The notes: generated by a model from the sequence alone, not told the origin. A stretch of DNA of 64,000 nt from Capnocytophaga sp. oral taxon 338 str. F0234 (GCF_000192225.1 NZ_GL872413.1:1381473-1445472), one strand, 5' to 3'; counted from the first letter of the stretch, positions 17,643 to 28,298 are shown. Made by a program: numbers and translations.

Positions 17643-20048
17643 TTATTTTATCTTTTTAGAAACAAAAATGGCACCTATAGTGATTAAAACAAAGAGAATA
17701 GAAGCAAAGAGCGTAATCCATCCGCCTATTTTAACCAATTTGGGAGAAAAAACAAATTCAATAGTATGTTCTCCTGCTGGAATCTCAATAGCTCTAAGGG
17801 TATAATCCACTTGGTAAATAAGAGTTTCTTTTTGACCATCTATCACAGCTTTCCAACCATGAGGATAGTAAATTTCTGAGAAAACAGCTAAACCATTTTG
17901 GGAATTATGAGAAGTGTAAACCATTCTATCAGGTTCGTATTCCTTTAACTTAACAGAAGCCAAACTATCTACTTGGTAGAACTTGTCTTTTAAGGACTTA
18001 TCTGAAGTTATGGCATTCTTTTTAGGAGAGAGTGTGTCCAAGGATTGCATAAGTTTGTCTGCATTCTCAACTACAGAGAGGCGCTGTACGAACCAAGCAT
18101 TTCCCAGTGCATCAGGATTTTTTATTACTATAGTTCTTCCTTCCTTATCTGTTTGTAATATATATTTTACATTTAAAAGATTAAGAACCTGAGGATTTTT
18201 GTTATTATAAAACTGGTAATCAAATAATTCTTGTATTCTACGAGGTTTTGCAGCATGATATCCTCCCACTGAATGGAAAGAATAAGAGATTCTCGCCCCA
18301 TTCAATGCTTCATCAAGAGAAAATACACGAAAATACTCTTTATCTTCTAATATTTTTTTCTCTTCTTTGGAAAGAATGAAGTAATTTTCTGTTTCAGAAG
18401 GAAAAGAATAAGAGTCCTCAGATAGATAACGCTTAGTAACACCTGCTATATCGCTAACTAACAAAATAGTAATAAAAACAAAAGCTACTTTTTCATTGAG
18501 TTTTTCTATGGAAAAGGCATACAGTATTCCGAAAATGATTATCATATAGATAAAACTTCTAAGAATATCAGTTGTATACATAGATTCTCTATCTTGACGG
18601 ATAAGCCGCATGAGATCATCTCCGTAAGCTTGTGAATAATAAGTATCTCCAGCTCCTTGAAAAGAAAGACTTCCCTTTGCCAGCCATAAGAGCAGTAACA
18701 ATCCTCCTACAATAGCTGTGGTATAATACAGATACTTCTTTGCCTCTTCTCTTTTGTCATAAGTTAGGTACTGATAAAGCCCTAAAATAGCCAATGCAGG
18801 CATACAGAATTCCAAGATAGTTTGCACTGAAGATACTGCACGGAACTTGTTATATAAAGGGAAATAATCAATCATGAAATTTGTTAACAGTCCGAAATTT
18901 TTGCCCCAAGATAGTAATAAAGAGATAACAATTCCAGCCAAGAGCCACCATTTAGCCTTACGCTTTACAACAAATAAGGCTAATATGAAAAGAAAAAAGA
19001 CAACAATTCCTATATAAGCAGGAGCAGCCACAATGGGTTGCTCTCCCCAATAAGTTGGTAGATGCTGAGTGAACTGCAATACTTGATTAGGAGGATAATT
19101 ATTGGCTATTAAGTAATTATATACAGCTGATTTTTCTCCTAAATTTTCATGATTGGAGCCTCCTAACAGTCTGGGAACAATAAGATCCAGACTCTCATAG
19201 ATACCATAGCTATATTCAGTAATATAATCCTTGGAAAGTCCAGTAGTATTAGTTTTAGGCTGTCCTTGTGCAGTAAGGGTTAAGTCTGATTTGCCTCGAG
19301 TACTAAAAGCTTCATATTCCTTAGTAGTTAATAATAAGGTTGCATTCATGAGTATTGCCAATAAGGCAGCACCACATAATACAGCTACTGATTTGATATA
19401 GGGTTTTAGCTCCTTATTTTTAATAGCTTGGTAAAGCCTAACCCCTCCTAAGATTATAACCAATAAGAGTAAATAATAAGTCATCTGAAAGTGATTAGCA
19501 TTGATTTCCAATGCCAGAGCTAAGGTGGTGAGCAGAAATCCCCATAGGTATTTCCGCTGAAAAGATAGAAGAATTCCTGCCAATACAAAACCAAAATACC
19601 CAATAGCATGCGCTTTGGCATTGTGTCCTACGGTAAGAATGATGATAAGGTAAGTAGAGAAACCAAAAGCAAGTGCTCCTAAAAAGGCATATCTATAATT
19701 AACTTTTAGAGCTAATAAAAATATATAAAAACTAATAAAATATAGAAATAAATAATCCGCTGGGCGAGGCAAAAATCGTATAACTCTATCCAGTTTTTTT
19801 ATGTAATTATAAGGATATTCTGCCCCTAATTGGTAAGTAGGCATTCCTCCGAAAGCACTATTTGTCCAATAGCTTTCACGTACCTGCCTGAAATCATTTC
19901 GTTCTTTAGACATTCCTATATACTGCACGATATCACTCTGCTGTATTTCTTTTCCCTGCAGAATAGGATAAAAGAAAGCCAAAGCAATTCCTACAAAGAG
20001 GAGTATACATACTAAATGAGGGAGTATATGTTGAAGTTTTTCTTTCAT
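17643..20048 (-). CDS. YfhO family polytopic membrane protein
   Basis: An 801-residue integral membrane protein. About 12 hydrophobic helices occupy residues 10-560 and one more lies at the C-terminus (about 775-797). Between them is a periplasmic beta-rich domain with EIYYPHGWKAVIDG and ending in AGEHTIEFVF, as in YfhO and other GT-C-like proteins. In Bacillus YfhO is tied to glycosylation of lipoteichoic acid. In Bacteroidota the glycan is unknown. The ATG at 20048 is chosen because it clears the stop of the DUF4834 gene by 4 bases. It is followed by the M14-like lipoprotein gene. Confidence 0.85.
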   Translation of the reverse strand: MKEKLQHILPHLVCILLFVGIALAFFYPILQGKEIQQSDIVQYIGMSKERNDFRQVRESYWTNSAFGGMPTYQLGAEYPYNYIKKLDRVIRFLPRPADYLFLYFISFYIFLLALKVNYRYAFLGALAFGFSTYLIIILTVGHNAKAHAIGYFGFVLAGILLSFQRKYLWGFLLTTLALALEINANHFQMTYYLLLLVIILGGVRLYQAIKNKELKPYIKSVAVLCGAALLAILMNATLLLTTKEYEAFSTRGKSDLTLTAQGQPKTNTTGLSKDYITEYSYGIYESLDLIVPRLLGGSNHENLGEKSAVYNYLIANNYPPNQVLQFTQHLPTYWGEQPIVAAPAYIGIVVFFLFILALFVVKRKAKWWLLAGIVISLLLSWGKNFGLLTNFMIDYFPLYNKFRAVSSVQTILEFCMPALAILGLYQYLTYDKREEAKKYLYYTTAIVGGLLLLLWLAKGSLSFQGAGDTYYSQAYGDDLMRLIRQDRESMYTTDILRSFIYMIIIFGILYAFSIEKLNEKVAFVFITILLVSDIAGVTKRYLSEDSYSFPSETENYFILSKEEKKILEDKEYFRVFSLDEALNGARISYSFHSVGGYHAAKPRRIQELFDYQFYNNKNPQVLNLLNVKYILQTDKEGRTIVIKNPDALGNAWFVQRLSVVENADKLMQSLDTLSPKKNAITSDKSLKDKFYQVDSLASVKLKEYEPDRMVYTSHNSQNGLAVFSEIYYPHGWKAVIDGQKETLIYQVDYTLRAIEIPAGEHTIEFVFSPKLVKIGGWITLFASILFVLITIGAIFVSKKIK

Positions 20049-20052
20049 AAAT

Positions 20053-20331
20053 CTATTCAATTTCTTCAAAATCAATATATTCTCCTACTATTTTCTTTTC
20101 TTTAGGTTGTTTTCCTCCTTTAGTAGAAGAATTATAATACTGCTGTGCATTATTCTCTTGCTTGGACTGTTCTTGGAAAAGTTGTTTTTCCATGGCATCC
20201 ATCCGTCTTTTTATAAAGAAGCGTAAAACAAGAGGAGCTAAAAGTATTGTGATCCAAAATCCAATGGCAAATATAAATAGAATAATAAATAGGCCTTCAA
20301 AAAAATCCATAAAAGAGGCTTGTTGTATCAT
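20053..20331 (-). CDS. DUF4834 family small membrane protein
   Basis: A 92-residue protein with one strong hydrophobic segment (about 10-37), a basic stop FIKRRMD and a charged, Gln-rich cytoplasmic tail ending GEYIDFEEIE, the mark of DUF4834. Its function is unknown. It leads the operon with the YfhO and M14-like genes and is preceded by a consensus promoter, so it may assist the YfhO protein. Confidence 0.78.
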   Translation of the reverse strand: MIQQASFMDFFEGLFIILFIFAIGFWITILLAPLVLRFFIKRRMDAMEKQLFQEQSKQENNAQQYYNSSTKGGKQPKEKKIVGEYIDFEEIE

Positions 20332-20346
20332 AATTCAAATTTTCGC

Positions 20347-20378
20347 CAAAAGTACATTTTTTCCTATAACCTACCAAA
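20347..20378 (-). promoter_or_regulatory. Consensus promoter of the DUF4834-YfhO-M14 operon
   Basis: On the minus strand TTTG (20375-20378) and TACTTTTG (20347-20354) are 20 bases apart, 16 bases before the DUF4834 ATG. Confidence 0.75.
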
Positions 20379-20406
20379 TTTTAGTGGAAAAATTTTTTAC
20401 AAAACA

Positions 20407-20440
20407 TAAAAAAATCATCTCAAAGATATTTTGAGATGAT
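20407..20440 (-). terminator. Intrinsic terminator of the thioredoxin gene
   Basis: An 11-bp perfect stem (20414-20424 with 20430-20440, loop GATAT) is followed on the minus strand by a run of T. It lies 29 bases after the stop of the thioredoxin-fold gene. Confidence 0.85.
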
Positions 20441-20468
20441 GAAAATTAAAAATGTAATAAATATGAAA

Positions 20469-21011
20469 TTAATTTTTAAAAGTCCCTTTAAAATTTTTCA
20501 TATATTTATCATAAGCCTCTTGAGTAGTTACTGTAAGATATGTATTTTCTCCCAAGAACTTAATTATGGGTTCTAACTGTGTAGCAGTCAAATAACCAGT
20601 AATAGGGAATATAGGGGCACTTTTTTCATCAAAAACAAGCATAGTAGGATATGCACTCACCCCTAATGCTCCTGCAAAATCATGCATTCCATTACGGGTA
20701 TTGGCTTTTGCTGGATCATAGTTATTATTCTTATAGGTAACTCCTTTGTAAGAAATATCCTCATTTCCCTCTGCATTGAATTTTACAGCATAGAACTTAT
20801 CATTAATATATTTTACAAGGTCTTTGTTTTTGAATGTTTTTTCTGATAACATTTTACAAGGACCACACCACGCAGTGTATACATCAACAAATATTTTTTT
20901 GGGGTTTTTCTTTTGAGCAGATAGTGCTTCATTCATACTCATCCACTTAATCTCCTGTGCGGAGACTACACTAATCATAAGTACTAAAAGTACTGAAAAA
21001 ATTTGTTTCAT
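20469..21011 (-). CDS. Secreted thioredoxin-fold protein
   Basis: A 180-residue protein with a cleavable signal peptide (about 1-18, ending VSAQ) and a thioredoxin fold with active site WCGPCK (Cys49, Cys52). It should act as a periplasmic disulfide reductase or isomerase, perhaps in cytochrome or surface-protein maturation. The cis-Pro appears in SAYPTMLVF. The ATG at 21011 is chosen over the upstream start because it begins the signal peptide. It is a single gene bounded by a promoter and a terminator. Confidence 0.88.
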   Translation of the reverse strand: MKQIFSVLLVLMISVVSAQEIKWMSMNEALSAQKKNPKKIFVDVYTAWCGPCKMLSEKTFKNKDLVKYINDKFYAVKFNAEGNEDISYKGVTYKNNNYDPAKANTRNGMHDFAGALGVSAYPTMLVFDEKSAPIFPITGYLTATQLEPIIKFLGENTYLTVTTQEAYDKYMKNFKGTFKN

Positions 21012-21041
21012 TGAACTTTCTTTTAATTTTCTTTTGACTAT

Positions 21042-21049
21042 CAAAAATA
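21042..21049 (-). promoter_or_regulatory. -7 element for the thioredoxin gene
   Basis: The minus strand reads TATTTTTG, matching TAnnTTTG, 31 bases before the ATG at 21011. The longer reading from 21056 would include it. No clear -33 box is seen. Confidence 0.5.
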
Positions 21050-21122
21050 ATGCCAAACTTTGTATAAGGTGTTTTTATAAGAAAAAATACCCATCTTATC
21101 TATTTTTCTCATTTATTTTTTA

Positions 21123-21130
21123 TATTTTTG
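21123..21130 (+). promoter_or_regulatory. -7 element for the acyl-CoA synthetase gene
   Basis: TATTTTTG matches TAnnTTTG and lies 22 bases before the ATG at 21153. The -33 box is weak. Confidence 0.5.
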
Positions 21131-21152
21131 CCACTGGTTAAAAAAGAGAAAT

Positions 21153-22781
21153 ATGAACACTGCTTATGCTTATACTCATGGAGCTTCAGCCATTCCTTTG
21201 CTTGGAGAAACCATAGATGAGAACTTAAGAAAAACTGTTGAAAAATATCCTACACAAGAGGCTCTTATATGTGCTCATCAGAATTACCGTGCCACATACG
21301 AGGAGTTTTATGAACAGGTGTCACAGGTAGCTAAAGGGCTCATTGCATTAGGAGTAAAGCGAGGCGACCGTGTGGGAGTATGGTCTCCCAATTGTTACCA
21401 ATGGACTCTGTTGCAATATGCTACTGCAAAGATAGGAGTTATCTTAGTGAATATTAACCCTGCTTATCGTACCAGTGAATTAATATATGTGATTAATCAA
21501 TCAGGATTATCTGTTATGTTTTCTGCACTTCAATTTAAGAGCAGCAACTATAAGAAAATGATGGATGATGCTCGTGAATTCACCGATACTATCCGAAAAG
21601 TGATTTTTTGGGATGAGAGTTGGGATCGCTTCCTAAAGGAAGGTGAGCGTATCTCTAATGATACGCTATTGAGGCGAGAGGAAAAGGTACAATTTGATGA
21701 TCCGGTGAATATCCAATACACTTCGGGGACTACAGGAAACCCTAGAGGAGTTACCCTTTCTCATCATAACATTCTGAACAATGCTTATTTTATAGGAATA
21801 AGAATGAACTATACCCACCTTGATAGGGTGTGCATTCCTGTGCCTTTCTACCATTGTTTTGGTATGGTTATTGGGAACTTAGCTTGTACCGTACATGGAG
21901 CTACTATGGTCATTCCTAATGATAGCTTCAACCCTATTAAAACTTTAGAAGTAGTGGAGCGAGAGCGCTGTACTTCCCTCTATGGGGTGCCTACGATGTT
22001 TATTGCGGAATTGCATGAGATGGAACAAAAGGTTTACGACCTCTCTTCACTTCGCACAGGGGTTATGGCAGGTTCTTTATGTCCGCCTGAAATTATGAAA
22101 AAGGTGAAGGAACAGATGAACATGCATGAGATTACCATCTGCTATGGAATGACAGAGACCTCCCCTGTTTCCACCCAAACAAAGATAGGGGTACCCTTTG
22201 AAAAACAAATCTATTCAGTAGGTACCATACAGGACCATTTGGAGATAAAGATTATAGACCCTCAAACAAAAGCTATTCTAAAGCGTGGTGAAAGTGGAGA
22301 ACTCTGTACACGAGGTTATTCAGTAATGCTTAAGTATTGGAATAGTCCTGATGCTACCAAGCAAGTATTAGATGAACAGCGATGGATGCATACAGGAGAC
22401 CTTGCTATGATGGATGAAGAAGGCTACTTACACATCTCAGGACGTATCAAAGACCTTATCATTCGCGGAGGAGAAAATATTTCCCCTAAGGAAATAGAAG
22501 ATTTTCTTTATACCTACAAAGGGGTAATGGATGCCCAAGTAATAGGAGTCCCCAGTGAAAAGTATGGCGAAGAAATTATGGCATGGATTAAGCCTAAAGA
22601 AGGTGTTACCATCACCGAAGAGGAGATACGTGCCTTCTGTAAGGATAGAATTGCCCATTATAAGATACCTAAATATTGGAAATTTGTCAGCGAGTTCCCT
22701 ATGACTATCTCAGGAAAAATACGTAAGGTAGAAATGCGTGAAATAGCAGCACGCGAATTAGGACTCACAACGGAAGAATAA
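21153..22781 (+). CDS. AMP-binding acyl-CoA synthetase (fatty acid/medium-chain type)
   Basis: A 542-residue ANL-superfamily ligase. The P-loop-like motif [18 protein letters not shown] starts near residue 189. The adenine-binding YGMTETSP and the hinge region [22 protein letters not shown] follow in usual order, with the catalytic Lys in [12 protein letters not shown] near the C-terminus. Such enzymes activate carboxylic acids with ATP and CoA, and the close match to FadD3/MenE-like medium-chain ligases suggests fatty acids. It precedes cysS by 11 bases, so they may share a transcript without a functional link. Confidence 0.9.
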   Translation: MNTAYAYTHGASAIPLLGETIDENLRKTVEKYPTQEALICAHQNYRATYEEFYEQVSQVAKGLIALGVKRGDRVGVWSPNCYQWTLLQYATAKIGVILVNINPAYRTSELIYVINQSGLSVMFSALQFKSSNYKKMMDDAREFTDTIRKVIFWDESWDRFLKEGERISNDTLLRREEKVQFDDPVNIQYTSGTTGNPRGVTLSHHNILNNAYFIGIRMNYTHLDRVCIPVPFYHCFGMVIGNLACTVHGATMVIPNDSFNPIKTLEVVERERCTSLYGVPTMFIAELHEMEQKVYDLSSLRTGVMAGSLCPPEIMKKVKEQMNMHEITICYGMTETSPVSTQTKIGVPFEKQIYSVGTIQDHLEIKIIDPQTKAILKRGESGELCTRGYSVMLKYWNSPDATKQVLDEQRWMHTGDLAMMDEEGYLHISGRIKDLIIRGGENISPKEIEDFLYTYKGVMDAQVIGVPSEKYGEEIMAWIKPKEGVTITEEEIRAFCKDRIAHYKIPKYWKFVSEFPMTISGKIRKVEMREIAARELGLTTEE

Positions 22782-22792
22782 AAAATGTAATT

Positions 22793-24277
22793 ATGAATCA
22801 TCAACTAAAAATATTTAATTCCCTCACAGGAGAAAAAGAAGTTTTTGTGCCTTTGCACGCTAATCATGTAGGAATGTACGTTTGTGGTCCCACCGTGTAT
22901 AGCAATGTCCACTTGGGCAATGTACGTACTTTTATGTCATTTGATTTTGTGTATCGTGCTCTCAAGTTCTTAGGGTATAAGGTGCGCTATGTTCGTAATA
23001 TTACCGATGCAGGACATCTTACGGATGATGGTGATGTAAATAACGATCGTTTTGTAAAACAATCTCGCCTCGAGAAACTCGAACCTATGGAGATTGTTCA
23101 AAAATATACGGTTGATTTTCACAAAGTATTAGAGATCTTCAATCTTCTTCCACCTACTATTGAACCTACGGCGACAGGACATATTTTGGAACAGATACAA
23201 CTCACTGAAAAGCTCCTTAAGGATGGTTTCGCCTACGAAAGCAACGGCTCAGTATATTTTGATGTACTTGAGTACAACAGACGTGGGCTCAATTACGGCG
23301 AACTTTCTCGCAGAAATATTGAAGAACTCTTCGCCAATACCCGTGACTTAGACGGACAGGGTGAAAAGCGTAATCCTCAGGATTTTGCCCTATGGAAGAA
23401 AGCCTCTCCTGCTCATATTATGCGTTGGGCTTCTCCTTGGGGAGATGGTTTTCCTGGTTGGCACTTGGAATGTACGGTAATGAGTACCAAATATTTGGGT
23501 AATCAATTTGATATACATGGAGGAGGGATGGATCTTAAGTTCCCTCACCACGAATGTGAGATTGCGCAAGGAAAGGCAGGACATGGAGAAAGTCCTGTAC
23601 GCTACTGGATGCATGCTAATATGCTCACGATGAACGGACAGCGTATGAGCAAATCCACAGGCAATTACATTCTGCCTATGCAGCTGGTCTCTGGCAATAA
23701 TACTTTCTTTGAGAAACCCTTTGCACCTGCAGTGGTTCGCTTTTGCTTTATGCAAGCGCACTACCGCAGCGTATTGGACATCTCCAATGAGGCAATGCTT
23801 GCCGCTGAGAGGGGATTTGCTCGCCTGATGGAGGCTATGAAAACCATTAATGAACTTACCCCTACCAGTAATACTCCTACAGCACTTACTACTATGATAG
23901 AGAATTGGAAAGATAAATGTTATGATGCTCTTTTAGATGATTTCAATTCGCCTATGCTTATAGCGCACCTTTTTGAAGCGGTCAAATGGATTTTTCAAGT
24001 GAAAAATGATGAGGAAAAGATCTCTGCTGCTGAACTTAAAGAGCTGCAAACCCTTATGAATGCTTTTGTTTTTGATGTATTGGGTTTACAAAGTGAAGAA
24101 CAAACCAATAATTATAATGACAAGCTTGATGGGGTACTCCAGTTGCTTATCAATATGCGAGAAGAAGCTCGCGCTAACAAAGATTGGACACTTTCCGATA
24201 AAATTCGTAATGAACTCTTAACGATTGGTATCCAGCTCAAGGACGGCAAGGAAGGAACATCTTACAATGTAATTTAG
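22793..24277 (+). CDS. cysS: Cysteine-tRNA ligase
   Basis: A 494-residue class I aminoacyl-tRNA synthetase. The HIGH motif is VHLGN within [17 protein letters not shown], and the KMSKS loop is RMSKST near residue 285. Zinc-site residues are visible: the Cys of CGPT, the Cys of HLECT and HHECE. The anticodon-binding DALR-type helical domain forms the C-terminus. It charges tRNA-Cys in the cytoplasm. Length is normal. Confidence 0.97.
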   Translation: MNHQLKIFNSLTGEKEVFVPLHANHVGMYVCGPTVYSNVHLGNVRTFMSFDFVYRALKFLGYKVRYVRNITDAGHLTDDGDVNNDRFVKQSRLEKLEPMEIVQKYTVDFHKVLEIFNLLPPTIEPTATGHILEQIQLTEKLLKDGFAYESNGSVYFDVLEYNRRGLNYGELSRRNIEELFANTRDLDGQGEKRNPQDFALWKKASPAHIMRWASPWGDGFPGWHLECTVMSTKYLGNQFDIHGGGMDLKFPHHECEIAQGKAGHGESPVRYWMHANMLTMNGQRMSKSTGNYILPMQLVSGNNTFFEKPFAPAVVRFCFMQAHYRSVLDISNEAMLAAERGFARLMEAMKTINELTPTSNTPTALTTMIENWKDKCYDALLDDFNSPMLIAHLFEAVKWIFQVKNDEEKISAAELKELQTLMNAFVFDVLGLQSEEQTNNYNDKLDGVLQLLINMREEARANKDWTLSDKIRNELLTIGIQLKDGKEGTSYNVI

Positions 24278-24352
24278 ATAAAAATATAAGAAACTAATTG
24301 AAGGATTAGGCTTGAAAATATATACAAACTTATTATTAATTAGGGACGTATA

Positions 24353-24988
24353 ATGAATTTATATTATAAACAAGTACAGATATTAGTTTTTTGTTTGATT
24401 GCTTTTATATCAAATATTGCATTATCACAAAATATAAGAGTAACTTATGCTTATGGAAGTAAGGATAAAGAAACTCAAGAATTAATGGATTTTGAAAATA
24501 TCTATTCAGAACAGTTAATTTTTAAAGGAGCCTCTCTTGAAGGAAAACATTATGAAATTAGCATACAAGAGTTTACCCATGGGGAAAAAACCAATACAAA
24601 GCTCCTTTTTGATTCCTCTGAGATGGAATTTCTCAGGAATAATTCAAAAAAATTATCCCTAAAGTTCTTTTTTAAAATCACTGAAGGAAAACTAAAATCT
24701 GTTGTAAAGGGAATGCACTTTAGCAGTGCTAAGGTATATAATGAATTGAAAGACAACGCTGATTGGTATGTGTTAAAAGATTTTTTTGGATCAAAAAAAG
24801 AATGGTTTATTTCCGGTAATTTAGATAGAGAAATACCTATTTTGGCTATTATTACACCAAGAATGAATGCAGACGGGACAAAATCTTACTGTGAAGTAGT
24901 TCAATCAAAAATAATCCCTGAAGAATTTGGATTACATTTTAAAATTCCACATTATTTTTTAATAACTATCAAATTTAAAGAGAAATGA
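24353..24988 (+). CDS. Exported protein of unknown function
   Basis: A 211-residue protein with a signal peptide (about 1-25, ending ALSQ) and a beta-rich mature part. I recognise no domain; the pattern VTYAYGSKDKETQELMDF near residue 29 recalls the GLPGLI-type family of small Bacteroidota exported proteins, but this is weak. The stop overlaps the next ATG by 4 bases, so the two exported proteins are co-translated and may work together. Confidence 0.65.
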   Translation: MNLYYKQVQILVFCLIAFISNIALSQNIRVTYAYGSKDKETQELMDFENIYSEQLIFKGASLEGKHYEISIQEFTHGEKTNTKLLFDSSEMEFLRNNSKKLSLKFFFKITEGKLKSVVKGMHFSSAKVYNELKDNADWYVLKDFFGSKKEWFISGNLDREIPILAIITPRMNADGTKSYCEVVQSKIIPEEFGLHFKIPHYFLITIKFKEK

Positions 24989-25677
24989 AATTCTTTGTTG
25001 TTTTACTTTTACTCATAAATGATACTGTTTTTGCTCAAATAGAAGGTGGATTTGCTATAATAAATGACAAAGATGGTTATGTAAATGTACGAAAAGAAAA
25101 AAGTGTCCACAGCAAAGTGGTTAAAAAACTTGACAACAATACCCTTATTTTTGTTTTTGAATATGATAAGGCTCAGGAGGGCAATTGGATCTATGCTGAT
25201 AACGACGGATACATCTATAATGATAGAGTCAAATGGGTAGAAAAAATACCAAAAATAGCCAAAGGTATTGACAAAGGAAATGCTCTTGTCTTTGAAGGAA
25301 AAGGAATTCAGGTAACCCTTACCTCTGGAAAGTTTGACAAGAGAAAACATTCATTCAAGTATCATAAAGAATACCATGATGTAATAGAAAAAATAGATGG
25401 AAAACCTTTTTGGGGAACAGATGGTAATATGCCCAAGGAAGAATATAAGAGTATTGAGGTAAATATCCATGGAAAACAAATTTCTATTCCTAAAAGTGCT
25501 TATAGTGATTTGTATGCACCTAATTCTTATACAGACTTTCATTCTGCCCATTATGACAAAGACAGCGATACACTCTATATAGTGGCAAATAATGGTGATG
25601 GAGCAGGTGCTTATATGGTCTGTTGGCAGATAGAAAAAGGTGTCTACAAAGGGAGAAAAGTAGGGATTCCTTTTTAG
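24985..25677 (+). CDS. Exported protein with bacterial SH3-like domain
   Basis: A 230-residue protein with a signal peptide (1-17, ending VFAQ). Residues about 25-85 resemble a bacterial SH3 (SH3_3) domain: DGYVNVRKEKSVHSKVVKKL, then NWIYADNDGYIYNDRV. Such domains usually bind peptidoglycan or other cell-wall material. The rest is unassigned and contains a DKDSDTLYIVANNGDGAGA stretch. The ATG overlaps the previous stop (ATGA), so the two form one unit. Confidence 0.72.
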   Translation: MKFFVVLLLLINDTVFAQIEGGFAIINDKDGYVNVRKEKSVHSKVVKKLDNNTLIFVFEYDKAQEGNWIYADNDGYIYNDRVKWVEKIPKIAKGIDKGNALVFEGKGIQVTLTSGKFDKRKHSFKYHKEYHDVIEKIDGKPFWGTDGNMPKEEYKSIEVNIHGKQISIPKSAYSDLYAPNSYTDFHSAHYDKDSDTLYIVANNGDGAGAYMVCWQIEKGVYKGRKVGIPF

Positions 25678-25748
25678 TCATGGAAATTATGACTAAAAAT
25701 TATAATTAAGGTACAAATCATTGAAACTTTAAAAAGAAACATACTCTT

Positions 25749-27926
25749 ATGAATACAAAGACCTTGGAGGATTTGGAATTTATTACCCTTTTATCTTTAG
25801 TGGCTGCGCACACCCATACTCCTAAAGGGAAAGAAAAGGTGCTTGCACTAAAGCCATTGATTAATAGGGAGGCGATCACTACACTCCTACTCCAGACCAA
25901 CGAGTACTTGACCTCCTTGGAAACACAGAACTATATCCCTTCTCATAACTTTGAAGAAATAGATTATGAGATACGCTTTCTTACCATAGAAAATAGCCTA
26001 TTGGAACCGCATTCATTTGTTAAGATACGTGCTTTGAGCCAAACAGTTAATGCTCATTTAATTTTCTTTAAGAAATTTTATGACTACTATCCTACAATTG
26101 CTTCCTTATCTGAATCAATTCCTTATACTGAAGAAATAATCAAGGCAATCGATAACATTCTGGACAAGTTTGGTGAAATCAAGTCCGATGCTTCCGAAAA
26201 GCTTTACCAAGTGCGCACTGAGATAGCTACCCTCAAAGGGAAAATCAACCAGAGTTTCTCCCATGCTCTGTCTGAGTATAATACCTTAGATTATTTGGAC
26301 GATATTCGGGAAACCGTGGTGGAGAACAGGCGTGTACTCGCTGTAAAAGCCACTTACAAACGCAAAGTGCGGGGTACAGTGCTCGGAAGTTCAAAAACGG
26401 GTAGCATTATTTACATAGAACCACACATTACTGAGCAATATTCCCGAGAACTTTCTCACCTGTTTCATGAGGAAAGAGAAGAAATAAGGCGTATCCTATT
26501 GCAACTTACCAATATCCTACGCCCTTTTGCTGACCTTCTTACCCAAAAACAAGACTACTTAATTACGATAGATGTAATTGCTGCCAAAGCCTACTTCGCT
26601 AAAGAAACACATTCCCTTTTGCCTGAATTGACAAATGAACGTGTGTTAGAACTTAGAGAGGCTTATCATCCTTTACTCATGCTAAGCAATGCAAAAAAAG
26701 GAAAACAAACCTTCCCACAAACCATTCGGTTGGATGACCAGCAACGCATTATTGTCATTTCAGGACCTAATGCTGGAGGAAAGAGCATTACCCTAAAGAC
26801 TATTGGGCTACTACAACTGATGCTACAAACGGGCTTGTTACTACCCGTTCATAGAAAAAGTAAATTACCTATTTTCACTCATATCCTTACCGATATTGGA
26901 GATAATCAGTCTATTGAGAATCACCTGAGCACCTATAGTTATCGCCTCAAGAATATGAACTACTTTCTTAGGAAGTGTAATGAGACAACCCTTTTCCTCA
27001 TTGATGAGTTTGGAACGGGAAGTGATCCTGAACTGGGGGGAGCTCTGGCAGAAATCTTTTTGGAGGAGTTCTACCATCGGAAAGCCTTTGGGGTAATCAC
27101 CACTCACTATGCTAACCTTAAGATATTGGCTAATGAACTTCCTTTTGCTACCAATGCCAATATGCTTTTTAATAATAAGACACTGGAGCCTATTTACAAA
27201 CTCATCATAGGCGAGGCTGGAAGTTCTTTTACCTTTGAGGTAGCCCAGAAAAATGGTATTCCCTATAGCCTCATCAATCGTGCTAAAAAGCGTATAGAAA
27301 AAGGCAAAGTCCGTTTTGATGCCACCATTGCTAAACTACAAAAGGAGCGTTCAGAAATGGAGAAAACGACCTCTTCTCTTAAAGAAGAAGAAGAGAAAAC
27401 ACGGGAGGAGGCCAAGCGCTTGGAGACGCTTAATAACAAGATACAAAGCAAACTCTCTTCCTATCAGGAACTCTACGACCAAAATCAGAAGTTTATCTAT
27501 CTGGGTAGTAAAATCAATGAGATCGCCGAACGCTACTTTGAGGATAAGAAGCGCCGCCCGCTTATCTCCGAATTTCTCAAGATAGTGGAGACGGAAAACA
27601 GCAAGCGAAAAACCAAAAGCAAAAAGGAAAAAGAAGCTGAAGAAGCTCAAAAAAAATTGGCTCAGGAACAATTGCATAAGGAAATAGAAGCTGTTCGTCA
27701 GCAGAAGAAAATAGAGAAGAAAGCTCGTGAACACTCCCAGAAACAGGAAAAAATAGCACAGATACAATCCTTAAAAGTAGGTGACAGAGTACGGATAAAG
27801 GATAGCAAATCGGTAGGAGTTATTGATAAAATAGAGAAAGATAAGGCGCTTATTAACTATGGCATTTTTACCACCCTCACTGCTCTTTCCCAATTAGAAT
27901 TGGTAGAGAAAAACAAAAATAAGTAA
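25749..27926 (+). CDS. MutS2-like ATPase lacking the Smr domain
   Basis: A 725-residue MutS-family ATPase. Helical clamp and lever regions fill residues about 1-320. Walker A GPNAGGKSITLK starts at 339, then Walker B LFLIDEFGTGSDP and the His switch THY. A charged coiled coil (about 515-680) ends in a small KOW-like beta tail. The Smr nuclease domain of Bacillus MutS2 is absent, which is usual for Bacteroidota members. MutS2 proteins act on branched DNA or on collided ribosomes; which applies here is not visible. It has the mismatch-recognition domain of MutS missing. Confidence 0.88.
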   Translation: MNTKTLEDLEFITLLSLVAAHTHTPKGKEKVLALKPLINREAITTLLLQTNEYLTSLETQNYIPSHNFEEIDYEIRFLTIENSLLEPHSFVKIRALSQTVNAHLIFFKKFYDYYPTIASLSESIPYTEEIIKAIDNILDKFGEIKSDASEKLYQVRTEIATLKGKINQSFSHALSEYNTLDYLDDIRETVVENRRVLAVKATYKRKVRGTVLGSSKTGSIIYIEPHITEQYSRELSHLFHEEREEIRRILLQLTNILRPFADLLTQKQDYLITIDVIAAKAYFAKETHSLLPELTNERVLELREAYHPLLMLSNAKKGKQTFPQTIRLDDQQRIIVISGPNAGGKSITLKTIGLLQLMLQTGLLLPVHRKSKLPIFTHILTDIGDNQSIENHLSTYSYRLKNMNYFLRKCNETTLFLIDEFGTGSDPELGGALAEIFLEEFYHRKAFGVITTHYANLKILANELPFATNANMLFNNKTLEPIYKLIIGEAGSSFTFEVAQKNGIPYSLINRAKKRIEKGKVRFDATIAKLQKERSEMEKTTSSLKEEEEKTREEAKRLETLNNKIQSKLSSYQELYDQNQKFIYLGSKINEIAERYFEDKKRRPLISEFLKIVETENSKRKTKSKKEKEAEEAQKKLAQEQLHKEIEAVRQQKKIEKKAREHSQKQEKIAQIQSLKVGDRVRIKDSKSVGVIDKIEKDKALINYGIFTTLTALSQLELVEKNKNK

Positions 27927-28146
27927 CAAGTATATCCCCACACTCGCCGTGTGCGATACTTACTATCCCTGTTATCGCTTAAAACAAAGACAAAAAAGAA
28001 GAAAAATACAAATACAAAAAAATAAAGAAGAAGAAGAAATAAAATAAGGAACAAAAAACAAATAACGAAATCATTCATCATCACCAGCGACTTCTCCATT
28101 TTTCAAGAAAAAGGATTCTTTACCTTCCTTTGAAAGTGAATAGTAA

Positions 28147-28182
28147 AGTCGCGTGAACGAGTATGTGGGTGAAAAGTATAGC
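28147..28182. repeat. Left copy of a 36-base imperfect direct repeat
   Basis: This matches 29260-29295 at 31 of 36 positions, in the same orientation, so the pair brackets the DUF6291-type gene. The core GTATGTGGGTGAA (28161-28173) occurs again at 28203-28215. Confidence 0.65.
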
Positions 28183-28232
28183 CAGCGAGTGCCCACAGCT
28201 GGGTATGTGGGTGAATAATGAATAGTGAACAG

Positions 28233-28298
28233 TTAAAAGTGAAGAATTAAAAGTTAAAAGTGAAGAATTTTTCGTTTTTCACTTTTCGTTTTTCACTT
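28233..28298. repeat. Cluster of AAAAGTGAA repeats and their inverse
   Basis: TTAAAAGTGAAGAATT occurs at 28233-28248 and 28254-28269 (period 21), followed by CGTTTTTCACTT at 28273-28284 and 28287-28298 (period 14). The two halves are complementary and could fold. Related copies lie at 1836-1850 and 29241-29256. Confidence 0.6.
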
